Source: Methylotenera sp. (GTDB lineage Bacteria; Pseudomonadota; Gammaproteobacteria; Burkholderiales; Methylophilaceae). From it: a DNA stretch of 64,000 bases. Each line of letters begins with the position of its first letter. Within the stretch, counting starts at the first letter, position 1. Both the position numbers and the translations under genes were made by a program. The stretch covers positions 25,914-89,913 of the forward strand of contig JAUYAL010000056.1 in NCBI GenBank assembly GCA_030693535.1, given 5' to 3'. The notes beneath the pieces are model-generated. The model was not told where the DNA came from. It made no database searches and worked only from the letters and a program-made list of their open reading frames with translations. Shown here piece after piece: positions 56,867 to 64,000 of the stretch.

Positions 56867-56920
56867 GAAACCCTTTAAATTAACATCTATTAAATTAACG
56901 TCTATATTAGAAAGTAGCGC

Positions 56921-58318
56921 ATGACGAAAAACACCTTAAACAATACCAAACTTTTTGTACTAGATACAAATGTGTTAATCCATGACCCATCCAGTTTATT
57001 TCGCTTTGAAGAACATGATATTTTTCTGCCGATGGTGACGCTAGAAGAACTTGATAACAATAAAAAAGGCTTAACAGAGGTTGCGCGCAGTGCCCGCCAA
57101 GCTAGTCGTAATTTAGAAGAAATAGTCGGAACTGATTTAATTGATCTTGAGCTTGGCTGCCCACTTAATATCAAAGGCAATCGACATCTCTCTGGCCGGT
57201 TATTTTTACAAACAAAAGAAGTAACAGTCGAACTACCAGGTCTGGCGGGAAACAAAGCTGACAATCAAATTTTAGGTGTCGTGCTAGATTTACAAAAAAG
57301 CCAGCCTAAGCGCCAAGTGATATTAGTCAGCAAAGATATCAATATTCGTATTAAAGCGCGCGCTATCGGCATGCTCGCTGAAGATTATTTCAACGACAAA
57401 GTACTGGAAGATACCGATCTTTTATATAGCGGCATGAAAGAGCTCCCTGCAGATTTTTGGGATACGCACAGTAAAGAAATGGAATCTTGGCAAGATGCTG
57501 GCCGCATGTTTTATCGTATTAATGGCCCCTTATGCAAAACATTTTTAGTGAATGAATTTGTCTATTACGAATTTGAAAAGCCTTTTCATGCCATAGTACG
57601 CAGCGTAGAAGGAAATTCAGCAGTTTTGGAAGTGGTTAAAGATCACCTGCAACCCAAGCATAATGTTTGGGGTATTAATGCACGTAACCGTGAGCAAAAT
57701 TTTGCACTGAACTTGTTAATGGATCCTGAAGTTGATTTTGTTAGCCTTCTAGGGCAAGCTGGTACGGGTAAAACCTTGCTAACATTAGCATCTGCGCTTA
57801 CTCAAGTATTAGATACAAAAATCTATTCAGAGATTATCATGACCCGTGTCACAGTCTCTGTAGGTGAAGATATTGGCTTTTTACCAGGGACTGAAGAAGA
57901 AAAAATGGGCCCATGGATGGGTGCGCTAGACGATAATTTAGACGTACTCAATAAAAGTGATGATACCGCAGGCGAATGGGGGCGTGCTGCCACGCAAGAT
58001 TTAATTCGCAGTCGCATTAAAGTTAAATCACTTAATTTTATGCGTGGACGTACATTTTTGAATAAGTTTTTAATCATTGATGAAGCACAAAACTTAACGC
58101 CAAAACAAATGAAGACGCTTATCACGAGAGCAGGGCCAGGCACTAAGGTTGTTTGCTTAGGTAACATCGCACAGATTGATACCCCCTATTTAACAGAAGG
58201 AAGTTCTGGTCTTACCTATGTAGTCGACAGATTTAAAGGCTGGGACCACAATGGTCACATCACATTACTGCGCGGCGAGCGTTCTCGTTTAGCTGATTTT
58301 GCTTCCGAGGCTTTATAA
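56921..58318 (+). CDS. PIN-PhoH family ATPase/ribonuclease
   Basis: PhoH2-like protein of 465 residues. The N-terminal PIN nuclease domain begins KLFVLDTNVLIHDPSSLFRF and contains VTLEELDNNKKGL, supplying acidic metal ligands. The C-terminal PhoH domain is an RNA-helicase-like ATPase with LLGQAGTGKTLLTLA (Walker A, near residues 278-288) and FLIIDEAQNLTPKQMK (Walker B). Family members unwind and cut RNA. It is unlinked to the ybeY/ybeZ genes typical of the shorter PhoH. lplT-like gene follows 6 bases later. Confidence 0.93.
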   Translation: MTKNTLNNTKLFVLDTNVLIHDPSSLFRFEEHDIFLPMVTLEELDNNKKGLTEVARSARQASRNLEEIVGTDLIDLELGCPLNIKGNRHLSGRLFLQTKEVTVELPGLAGNKADNQILGVVLDLQKSQPKRQVILVSKDINIRIKARAIGMLAEDYFNDKVLEDTDLLYSGMKELPADFWDTHSKEMESWQDAGRMFYRINGPLCKTFLVNEFVYYEFEKPFHAIVRSVEGNSAVLEVVKDHLQPKHNVWGINARNREQNFALNLLMDPEVDFVSLLGQAGTGKTLLTLASALTQVLDTKIYSEIIMTRVTVSVGEDIGFLPGTEEEKMGPWMGALDDNLDVLNKSDDTAGEWGRAATQDLIRSRIKVKSLNFMRGRTFLNKFLIIDEAQNLTPKQMKTLITRAGPGTKVVCLGNIAQIDTPYLTEGSSGLTYVVDRFKGWDHNGHITLLRGERSRLADFASEAL

Positions 58319-58324
58319 AAACAC

Positions 58325-59518
58325 ATGAATAAAGGTTTCTACACATTATTAGCCGCGCAATTTTTATCTGCATTGGCCGATAATGCATTGCTGTTTGCTG
58401 CGATTGCTTTGCTACAACAAATGCACGCCCCAGATTGGCATGAACCTTTATTGTTACAATTTTTCGTGATTTCTTACATTGTTCTAGCTCCTTTTGTAGG
58501 ATCATTTGCAGATGCCCTACCAAAAGGCAAAGTCATGTTTATTTCAAATGGAATAAAATTCATCGGCAGTCTTTCAATGATACTGGGAATGCCGCCGCTA
58601 TATGCTTACGGCATTGTCGGAATTGGGGCGGCAGCTTATTCACCCGCCAAGTATGGCATTTTGACTGAACTGTTGCCTCCCAATAAATTAGTTAGAGCAA
58701 ATGGATGGATGGAAGGCTCAACCGTTATTGCCATTATATTAGGCGCAATTATTGGTGGATTTATGGCAAAAATCGATCCAAAGGGCGCGATGATAGCTAT
58801 CACCGCACTTTATCTAATTGCAGCTGGATTTAACATATTTATCCCTAAACTGCCAATCGAGCACGCACTGCCCAAAAAGAACCCTTTATTTATTATTAGT
58901 GATTTTTACCGCTCATTTATTGCATTATGGCGTGATCCACAGGGGCAAGTATCCCTATCGGTAACCACATTATTTTGGGGGGCAGGCGCTACGTTAAGGC
59001 TAGTAGTCATTGCTTGGGCAGGTATTGTGCTAGGTTTTGAAATAGACCATGCAACTCAACTGATTGCAGCAGTAGCACTAGGTGTTGCAATAGGCTCTGT
59101 CATTGCGGCACGCTACATTGCCCTTGAAAATGCTGTAAAGGTGCTCCCAGCAGGCATTGTAATGGGCGTCTTAGTCATTGCCATGGCATGGGTCACTGAA
59201 TGGCATTTAGCTGCCTTAATACTATTTACCATAGGTGTGCTAAGCGGATTTTTTGTAGTCCCGCTCAACGCCTTATTGCAACATAGAGGACACTTACTGA
59301 TTGGTTCTGGACACTCGATTGCGGTACAAAACTTTAATGAGAATTTAGGAATTCTACTATTAAGTGGCTGCTATACGCTGATGGTAAAAACTAATCTAGA
59401 CATCAACTTCATCGTGGTAATTTTTGGTGCTTTCGTCATTGTTTCTATGGCTATGATTAATCGCCTTTACCTCCGACAAAACCAGAATTTACCGATAGAA
59501 AGTCAGCCAGATAGTTAA
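58325..59518 (+). CDS. lplT: LplT-like lysophospholipid transporter (MFS)
   Basis: Major facilitator protein of 397 residues with about 12 hydrophobic segments. MNKGFYTLLAAQFLSALADN and AYSPAKYGILTELLPPNKLV are characteristic of LplT. LplT flips lysophospholipids across the inner membrane. The acyltransferase partner Aas is not fused or adjacent here, so the substrate is inferred from family. It lies 6 bases after the PhoH gene and 4 bases from convergent NDH-2. Confidence 0.88.
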   Translation: MNKGFYTLLAAQFLSALADNALLFAAIALLQQMHAPDWHEPLLLQFFVISYIVLAPFVGSFADALPKGKVMFISNGIKFIGSLSMILGMPPLYAYGIVGIGAAAYSPAKYGILTELLPPNKLVRANGWMEGSTVIAIILGAIIGGFMAKIDPKGAMIAITALYLIAAGFNIFIPKLPIEHALPKKNPLFIISDFYRSFIALWRDPQGQVSLSVTTLFWGAGATLRLVVIAWAGIVLGFEIDHATQLIAAVALGVAIGSVIAARYIALENAVKVLPAGIVMGVLVIAMAWVTEWHLAALILFTIGVLSGFFVVPLNALLQHRGHLLIGSGHSIAVQNFNENLGILLLSGCYTLMVKTNLDINFIVVIFGAFVIVSMAMINRLYLRQNQNLPIESQPDS

Positions 59519-59522
59519 AATT

Positions 59523-60869
59523 CTAATGAAGCTTAACCTGCGATTCTGTTCGGCGCGTAATCAATCGCGCTAGGGTTTGTAGCGCCATACTCCAAAAGCC
59601 GTGCAAAGCCATTAAATGCAACTTATACAAAGATTGATACATCAATCTTGCAATCAAGCCTTCGATAAACATACTACTTCCAGAAATTGAGCCCATCAAA
59701 TTCCCAACTGTGGTGTAACTACCCAAATTAACCAATGAGCCATAGTCGAGGTATGTATATTCTGGCAGATCCAATCTTCCTGCTACACGGTTTTTAACAG
59801 TTTTAACTAACATAGAAGCTTGTTGGTGTGCTGCCTGAGCTCGCGGCGGAACATTTCCATTAGTCTGATCAATATCATTATTTGTGATTGGGCATGCCGC
59901 ACAATCTCCAAAGGCAAATATATGAGTATCCATCGTAGTTTGTAATGTACGTTTTACCACTAGCTGATTAATATTATTTGTTTCTAATCCGCCAATTTTT
60001 TGCAAAAAATCAGGCGCTTTAATTCCAGCAGCCCAAACGACTAAAGCTGATGGAATAAACTTGCCTGTATGCGTATAAATTCCCTTATTTGTCACCTCAG
60101 TAACACGTTCACCTGTGTAGAGATGTACATCCAATTTTTTCAGCTCTAACTTTACCGAATCTGAAAGTTTGGCTGGAAGTGCAGGCAACACTCGCTCACT
60201 CGCTTCTACCAAGGAAATTTTGATATCATGATCTGCGTCAATCTTATCGAGTCCATAGGCAGCCAATTCGCGCGTAGTATTGTGTAGCTCTGCAGACAGC
60301 TCCACACCCGTTGCGCCTGCGCCTACAATCACAACTTCTAACTGGCCTGCTTGCACTGGAGCCGCTTGCGTTTGCGCGCGTAATAATGCATTGTGTAAAC
60401 GTCTATGAAACCGCTCTGCCTGCTCCTGTGTGTCTAACGCAATTGAATATTCGCTTGCGCCTTTAACACCAAAATCATTGGTTGTACTACCTACAGCAAT
60501 TATCAAAGTATCATATTGAATAGTACGCCGAGGAATCACTTCCACTCCGTCTTCATCAAAATGAGCTGATATTGATATTTCTTGTTTTTCCCTATCTAGA
60601 CCATCCATACTACCTAAACGAAATGAAAAATGATGCCAATGTGCTTGCGCAAGGTAAACAAGCTCATGCTTTTCTGGATTCATACTGCCCGCAGCAATTT
60701 CATGCAAAAGAGGTTTCCAAACATGGGTTTTAGACTGATCGACAAGCGTAATAATGGCTTGACCTTTGCGACCTAATGAATCACCAAGTTTAGTTGCAAG
60801 CTCTAAACCACCAGCACCACCGCCTACAATGACAACTTGATGCAGTGGATTATTTAATGTATTTTTCAA
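59523..60869 (-). CDS. ndh: Type II NADH dehydrogenase (NDH-2)
   Basis: FAD-dependent, non-pumping NADH:quinone oxidoreductase of 448 residues. The FAD motif VVIVGGGAGGLELATKLG is at residues 12-29 and the NADH motif VVIVGAGATGVELSAEL follows near residue 170. FAFGDCAACP is the second FAD-contact motif. The C-terminal LMYQSLYKLHLMALHGFW may bind the membrane. It lies at the end of the methanol oxidation cluster on the same strand, but a terminator separates it, so cotranscription is unlikely. Confidence 0.9.
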   Translation of the reverse strand: MKNTLNNPLHQVVIVGGGAGGLELATKLGDSLGRKGQAIITLVDQSKTHVWKPLLHEIAAGSMNPEKHELVYLAQAHWHHFSFRLGSMDGLDREKQEISISAHFDEDGVEVIPRRTIQYDTLIIAVGSTTNDFGVKGASEYSIALDTQEQAERFHRRLHNALLRAQTQAAPVQAGQLEVVIVGAGATGVELSAELHNTTRELAAYGLDKIDADHDIKISLVEASERVLPALPAKLSDSVKLELKKLDVHLYTGERVTEVTNKGIYTHTGKFIPSALVVWAAGIKAPDFLQKIGGLETNNINQLVVKRTLQTTMDTHIFAFGDCAACPITNNDIDQTNGNVPPRAQAAHQQASMLVKTVKNRVAGRLDLPEYTYLDYGSLVNLGSYTTVGNLMGSISGSSMFIEGLIARLMYQSLYKLHLMALHGFWSMALQTLARLITRRTESQVKLH

Positions 60870-60903
60870 TTGAGCCTTTAATTAGCATTTGACGTATTTA
60901 AAT

Positions 60904-60935
60904 AAAAACGGCTACTGCAATTATACAGTAGCCGT
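60904..60935 (-). terminator. Terminator hairpin behind first cytochrome gene
   Basis: ACGGCTACTG (60908-60917) and CAGTAGCCGT (60926-60935) are perfect 10-base arms with loop CAATTATA. On the minus strand the stem is followed by a T-rich run (plus strand AAAAA before it). It lies about 50 bases after the cytochrome stop at 60985. Confidence 0.85.
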
Positions 60936-60984
60936 GATAAGAATAAATTAACAAGCAGAAATGAAATAATGCTTTAATTGGCGA

Positions 60985-61572
60985 TTATTTCATCCATGTT
61001 TTTTCACCATCACCTTTATACACAGTACGAATATAAGCAATTGATTTTAATATGTCGTCCGTCGATAGGCCATCACCTGTTTTCCCTGGTAACTGATTAT
61101 GCCAAACGAGCATGGTGCCACCAGAAATGCCTGGCGTGCCCCCTGAAATAGTTTCAAACATTCCCTTATCAGTTCCATTTTTTTCATATACCCATTTAGT
61201 ATCAAAAGCACCTGTACCACCATTCTTAACAAGTGAAGGCGCCATGAGACCACCTAAATTACCGCCATGACAGCCTGTACATCCATTATATGACAAAACT
61301 TTTTTACCCACTTTAGCCGCTTCAGCATCTGTAGCGTATTTTTTAGTATAAGGGTTGATGCAAGTTGCTAAAAACTCTTTGGCTTCAGGTGTATCAGTTG
61401 CCACAACTTTAATTGCTAGAGGACTATTATCTTTTGTAGATGTAAAACTACAGGTTTCTGCAGAAGCCGATGCGGCTGAATCTTTACTAGCAGGACTTGT
61501 ACCTTGTTTGTCACATGCGGTGAATGCTACTAACATCAGTGCTAATACTAAACTAACTTTTACTTTACTCAT
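60985..61572 (-). CDS. Cytochrome cL (XoxG-like), predicted lipoprotein
   Basis: Electron acceptor of a PQQ methanol dehydrogenase, 195 residues, one c-type heme in YNGCTGCHGGNL. TKWVYEKNGTDKGMFETISG and GGTMLVWHNQLPG are typical of this group. The N-terminus is a lipoprotein signal peptide ending FTAC (Cys20) with Asp next, which in E. coli would favour inner-membrane retention; a Ser/Ala-rich linker follows. The paralog at 61790-62350 is very similar in the mature part but has an ordinary signal peptide. Together they look like a tandem duplication with different anchoring. Specificity for XoxF is from context. Confidence 0.88.
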   Translation of the reverse strand: MSKVKVSLVLALMLVAFTACDKQGTSPASKDSAASASAETCSFTSTKDNSPLAIKVVATDTPEAKEFLATCINPYTKKYATDAEAAKVGKKVLSYNGCTGCHGGNLGGLMAPSLVKNGGTGAFDTKWVYEKNGTDKGMFETISGGTPGISGGTMLVWHNQLPGKTGDGLSTDDILKSIAYIRTVYKGDGEKTWMK

Positions 61573-61695
61573 TTACGATCTCCCGATTAAAAAATATGAG
61601 CCTAGTATCTAAGCTCTAATATTAACAAGTTATTATTTTAAATATCATTCATCGCCATGGCTTTGACACCTATGAACCAATTAATCTGACGCATA

Positions 61696-61730
61696 AAAAA
61701 ACGGCCACTTTGATTATACAGTAGCCGTTT
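61696..61730 (-). terminator. Terminator hairpin behind second cytochrome gene
   Basis: ACGGCCACT (61701-61709) and AGTAGCCGT (61720-61728) form an imperfect stem whose loop includes GATTATAC. On the minus strand it is followed by T-rich sequence (AAAAAAA on plus). It lies about 60 bases after the stop at 61790 and is clearly related to the hairpins at 60908 and 62507. Confidence 0.8.
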
Positions 61731-61789
61731 CAGATATTACAGCACTGCGCATTTATTGCAGTGCTATTGCTTAGATTTTAATCAATTGA

Positions 61790-62350
61790 TTATTTTAACC
61801 AATCTTTTTCGCCATCACCTTTGTACTCTGTACGGATGTAAGCAACGATTTTTAAAATTTCGTCAGTCGTCAGGCCATCACCTACTTTATCTGGTTGCTG
61901 TACGTGCCAAACTGGCATTAAACCACCTGATGCACCCGGTGTACCACCAGCAATTGACTCAAACATACCTTTATCAGTTGAGTTTTTAGCATAAACCCAT
62001 TTGGTATCAAACGCACCTTGGCCACCTTGTTTATTTAATGATGGCGCCATCACACCCTCTAATTTACCACCGTGGCAACCAGAGCAACCATTATAACCAA
62101 ATAGCTTTTTACCACCTGCTTTAACTAAAGTTGGATCCTTGATATAAGCCTTTGTATATGGGTTAACACAGGTTTCCAAAAACTCTTTCGCTTGTGGGGT
62201 ATCAGTAGCTGTCACTTTTGTTGCTAACGGTGAACTATCTTTTGTTGAAACTAATTTACAGGCTGCACTTGCTTGTGTTGTTGCAGTTAAACCTACAAAA
62301 CCAAGCATTGAAATTAATAATGCTGCCTTAATTGATTTAAAACCTAACAT
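61790..62350 (-). CDS. xoxG: Cytochrome cL (XoxG-like), soluble periplasmic
   Basis: Cytochrome c of 186 residues with one heme in YNGCSGCHGGKL. The signal peptide ends TQASA and is cleaved, so the protein is soluble in the periplasm. The mature region shares STKDSSPLATKVTATDTPQA-like blocks with its paralog downstream, along with TNPY, MFESIAGGTPGASGG and YIRTEYKGDGEK. It would take electrons from XoxF and pass them to a terminal oxidase or to a further cytochrome. It lies between xoxJ and the lipoprotein paralog on the same strand. Confidence 0.93.
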   Translation of the reverse strand: MLGFKSIKAALLISMLGFVGLTATTQASAACKLVSTKDSSPLATKVTATDTPQAKEFLETCVNPYTKAYIKDPTLVKAGGKKLFGYNGCSGCHGGKLEGVMAPSLNKQGGQGAFDTKWVYAKNSTDKGMFESIAGGTPGASGGLMPVWHVQQPDKVGDGLTTDEILKIVAYIRTEYKGDGEKDWLK

Positions 62351-62502
62351 ATCATCTCCTTATTGTAATGAATTTTGCTACGATCATTTTTGCAAACGCA
62401 TTACTGAACGCGTATTAATCTAACGTACTTATTATTTAATTGGTTGACACTTCAACTGCAAATAAAACATGTGCATTTATTGCGCCATTACTTAGCTTAT
62501 AA

Positions 62503-62535
62503 AAAAACGGCTAGCATAATTATACAATAGCCACT
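62503..62535 (-). terminator. Terminator-like hairpin behind xoxJ
   Basis: ACGGCTA (62507-62513) and the AGCC block near 62529-62533 are joined by GCATAATTATACAAT. It is less perfect than the two related hairpins but shares ACGGCTA...ATTATACA-TAGCC and a run of A before it (T on minus). It lies about 100 bases after the xoxJ stop. Confidence 0.65.
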
Positions 62536-62636
62536 TAATTTATCACAGTGCTAGTCTACTTTTAAGTTAGCCTATATTGTAGATTTACAAGTATTTACCT
62601 TCGCTAGTCTAAGCACACGCAATATTTTTGACTATA

Positions 62637-63560
62637 TTATTTCGCTTCCACTTTTTTTGGCGTAGCGCCATACTTTTGATATGACTTCAATAGGCTATCA
62701 CCCTCTACTACTGGCACATGAGGGATACCATAGTCGTCTAATATCTTCATTATTTTAGCTTGATTTCTATCTATTGCACCTTGAATCATTGCTAGACGAT
62801 CTTTATCTTTCTTACGCACACCCACAGAAATGTTCCAATACTCTTTACCTTTTGCATTCTGGGTTTCATATTCAGGAATTGGTACAACTACCATTGGTAT
62901 TTTTGACTGTTTAGCGAAGTAACCACCGATTGGTCCCCAAGCAATAGCAATATCAATATCACCCTTAGCTAAATCATCAATCATGAAACTAGATGGTAAA
63001 TTTAAATCACGCTGAATACGGTAAGGACGTGAATTAGCAATTAAGCCATGAGCGTCCATTGGGATTGTTGCAGGGCTATGGTCAGTCACCCCAATAAAAC
63101 CTTTGTGCAAATCTGGAGAACTCCAGTCTGTAATATTAAAATTACTCTCTTTGCGCCATACATAAACATGGCCTGCACGATAATAGGGCTTTGATGTACG
63201 CATCAAGTCGCTGTCCGAAGTTGTACCCATTACAACGTCACAACGATTAGCACCTAATGTGTTTCTGAAAAAACCTTGGCGACTATAGGCATAAGTATAG
63301 GTAAGTTTTTTACCTAAATCAGCGGCTAGCACTTCTGCAATTTTATCCTCGAAACCTTCTCTTTTAAGGTTTGAATAAGGCATGTTCTCCGGGTCTGCAC
63401 ACACTTTAAATTCCGAATCGTCAGCAACACGTCTAATCTCACCCATACGACCTTCATCAGGATTAAGTGAAGGTAATTCAGGTTCCGCAGCTAAGCTGAT
63501 GTTTGCAATCATTGCAAGCAATAAGGTCAATCCCAATTGCTTATTAACATGTTTCAACAT
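62637..63560 (-). CDS. xoxJ: XoxJ/MxaJ-like periplasmic binding protein
   Basis: A 307-residue periplasmic protein of the solute-binding-protein fold with a cleaved signal peptide (MLKHVNKQLGLTLLLAMIANIS...). EFKVCADPENMPYSNLKREG and YAYSRQGFFRNTLGANRCDV are typical of quinoprotein-dehydrogenase-associated proteins of the MxaJ/XoxJ group. In methylotrophs XoxJ sits beside XoxF and is thought to help activate it. It lies between xoxF and the cytochromes in the common order xoxF-xoxJ-xoxG. Confidence 0.94.
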   Translation of the reverse strand: MLKHVNKQLGLTLLLAMIANISLAAEPELPSLNPDEGRMGEIRRVADDSEFKVCADPENMPYSNLKREGFEDKIAEVLAADLGKKLTYTYAYSRQGFFRNTLGANRCDVVMGTTSDSDLMRTSKPYYRAGHVYVWRKESNFNITDWSSPDLHKGFIGVTDHSPATIPMDAHGLIANSRPYRIQRDLNLPSSFMIDDLAKGDIDIAIAWGPIGGYFAKQSKIPMVVVPIPEYETQNAKGKEYWNISVGVRKKDKDRLAMIQGAIDRNQAKIMKILDDYGIPHVPVVEGDSLLKSYQKYGATPKKVEAK

Positions 63561-63840
63561 TGTTTATTCCTTAATTATCAAATGTACGGCTTATAAAAAG
63601 CCGCTTGAATCTATAGAGTGCTTCGCTAATAAAAAAGTTCTTAGCAATTATTACTTCGTTTTATTACATATAAAACAACTCAACATTGTAACCAATTCAC
63701 TTGTTTAATACTCGGTTTATATTCATGAATTGCGCGGATTTTTTCATAAATCACTTAAACTTTATCCATAAAAAACGCCCCGACGAATCGGGGCGTTTTA
63801 ATTGAACTAACTTGTATTTGTTATAACTAGATGAATCTAA
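63561..63840. other. Intergenic region between xoxF and xoxJ
   Basis: About 280 AT-rich bases. It holds the strong xoxF terminator (63771-63799) and, nearer xoxJ, a small hairpin CGGCTT (63587-63592) with AAGCCG (63598-63603). The hairpin sits about 30 bases before the xoxJ ATG. No gene is seen, and xoxJ probably has its own promoter here. Confidence 0.5.
63771..63799 (-). terminator. Intrinsic terminator downstream of xoxF
   Basis: AACGCCCCGA and TCGGGGCGTT form a strong GC-rich stem with a short loop, flanked by A on the left and T on the right, so it works in both directions. It lies about 40 bases beyond the xoxF stop and ends or weakens readthrough into xoxJ. Confidence 0.92.
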
Positions 63841-64000
63841 TTATAGTGCAAATACTGATAATGCACCGCCGCCAGGAGCCGCGTTGTATTTAGTTAATTC
63901 AGCATAACCACCAGCAGCACCTAAAGCGTCTGTTGGGTTAGTCATACCAAGGTTCATCGCCACACCAGCCCAGCCACCGATACCTGATAGCACGCCAACG
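63841..64000 (-). CDS. xoxF: XoxF-type methanol dehydrogenase, C-terminal end only
   Basis: The last 52 residues of a PQQ-dependent alcohol dehydrogenase large subunit; the rest lies beyond the window. VGVLSGIGGWAGVAMNLGMT, then NPTDALGAAGGYAELTKYN and GGGALSVFAL, is the typical C-terminus of XoxF-type lanthanide-dependent methanol dehydrogenase. The neighbours xoxJ and the cytochromes cL support this. The catalytic residues, including the extra aspartate that marks XoxF, are not in the window, so MxaF cannot be excluded by those residues. Confidence 0.85.
   Translation of the reverse strand, partial: VGVLSGIGGWAGVAMNLGMTNPTDALGAAGGYAELTKYNAAPGGGALSVFAL

Noticed and set aside
63841..64000. 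MxaF instead of XoxF
   Set aside because: The C-terminus and the adjacent xoxJ-xoxG order fit XoxF, and no mxaI follows; the deciding aspartate is outside the window, so this is a preference and not proof.

Overview
The window looks like a chromosomal segment of a methylotrophic betaproteobacterium of the family Methylophilaceae, most probably Methylotenera or a close relative. This is inference from gene content: the C-terminus of a XoxF-type PQQ methanol dehydrogenase followed by xoxJ and two cytochrome cL genes, an NAD-linked molybdenum formate dehydrogenase with molybdopterin genes next to it, transketolase, betaproteobacterial families such as DUF3579 and DUF2788, and visibly AT-rich sequence. 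Almost all of the window is core chromosome. No CRISPR array, prophage, intact insertion sequence or tRNA gene was seen.

Layout. 1-4.1 kb (mostly minus): transketolase cut by the window edge, a decayed ATP-dependent DNA ligase, a Gfo/Idh/MocA oxidoreductase and a thioredoxin-like protein. 4.1-9.2 kb (plus): rsmE, an unusual argA with an N-terminal helix-turn-helix, argB, a HAD nucleotidase, slmA and a DUF2788 protein. 9.4-14.8 kb (minus): a bestrophin-like channel with a transposase scar upstream, cca, an NDUFA9-like protein and slt. 14.8-33.9 kb (minus): the complete division and cell-wall (dcw) cluster, read as mraZ-rsmH-ftsL-ftsI-murE-murF-mraY-murD-ftsW-murG-murC-murB-ddlB-ftsQ-ftsA-ftsZ-lpxC. 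Many neighbours share 1-4 bases, which suggests translational coupling. MraZ-box repeats precede mraZ. 34.3-38.2 kb: rnpB, pyrC and rsmI on minus, then a broken yraN, a dolP-like BON lipoprotein and a DUF3579 gene on plus. 38.2-38.6 kb is a scar in which an IS605-type TnpB remnant adjoins a broken TlpA/ResA-like thioredoxin gene.

38.7-44.4 kb (plus): a PilZ-like hypothetical, trxA, rho, rpmE2 and an ArnT-like glycosyltransferase. 44.4-54.7 kb: fdsG-fdsB-fdsA-fdhD-fdsD with a small membrane protein and a TauE-like transporter on minus, divergent from moaA-mobA-moeA on plus. The plus-strand genes make the molybdopterin cofactor that the formate dehydrogenase needs. 54.8-59.5 kb (plus): an orphan histidine kinase, a Bcp peroxiredoxin, PIN-PhoH and an LplT-like transporter. 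59.5-64 kb (minus): NDH-2, two tandem cytochrome cL genes, xoxJ and the end of xoxF. Methanol oxidation by XoxF would pass electrons to the cytochromes, and carbon reaching formate would be oxidised by Fds to give NADH.

The observations most worth a second look are the HTH-AAK-GNAT argA with two palindromes in its short leader, the paired lipoprotein and soluble cytochromes cL with a shared terminator family, and the string of decaying genes (ligase, yraN, TlpA-like, TnpB, transposase). No wholly new multigene system was recognised.
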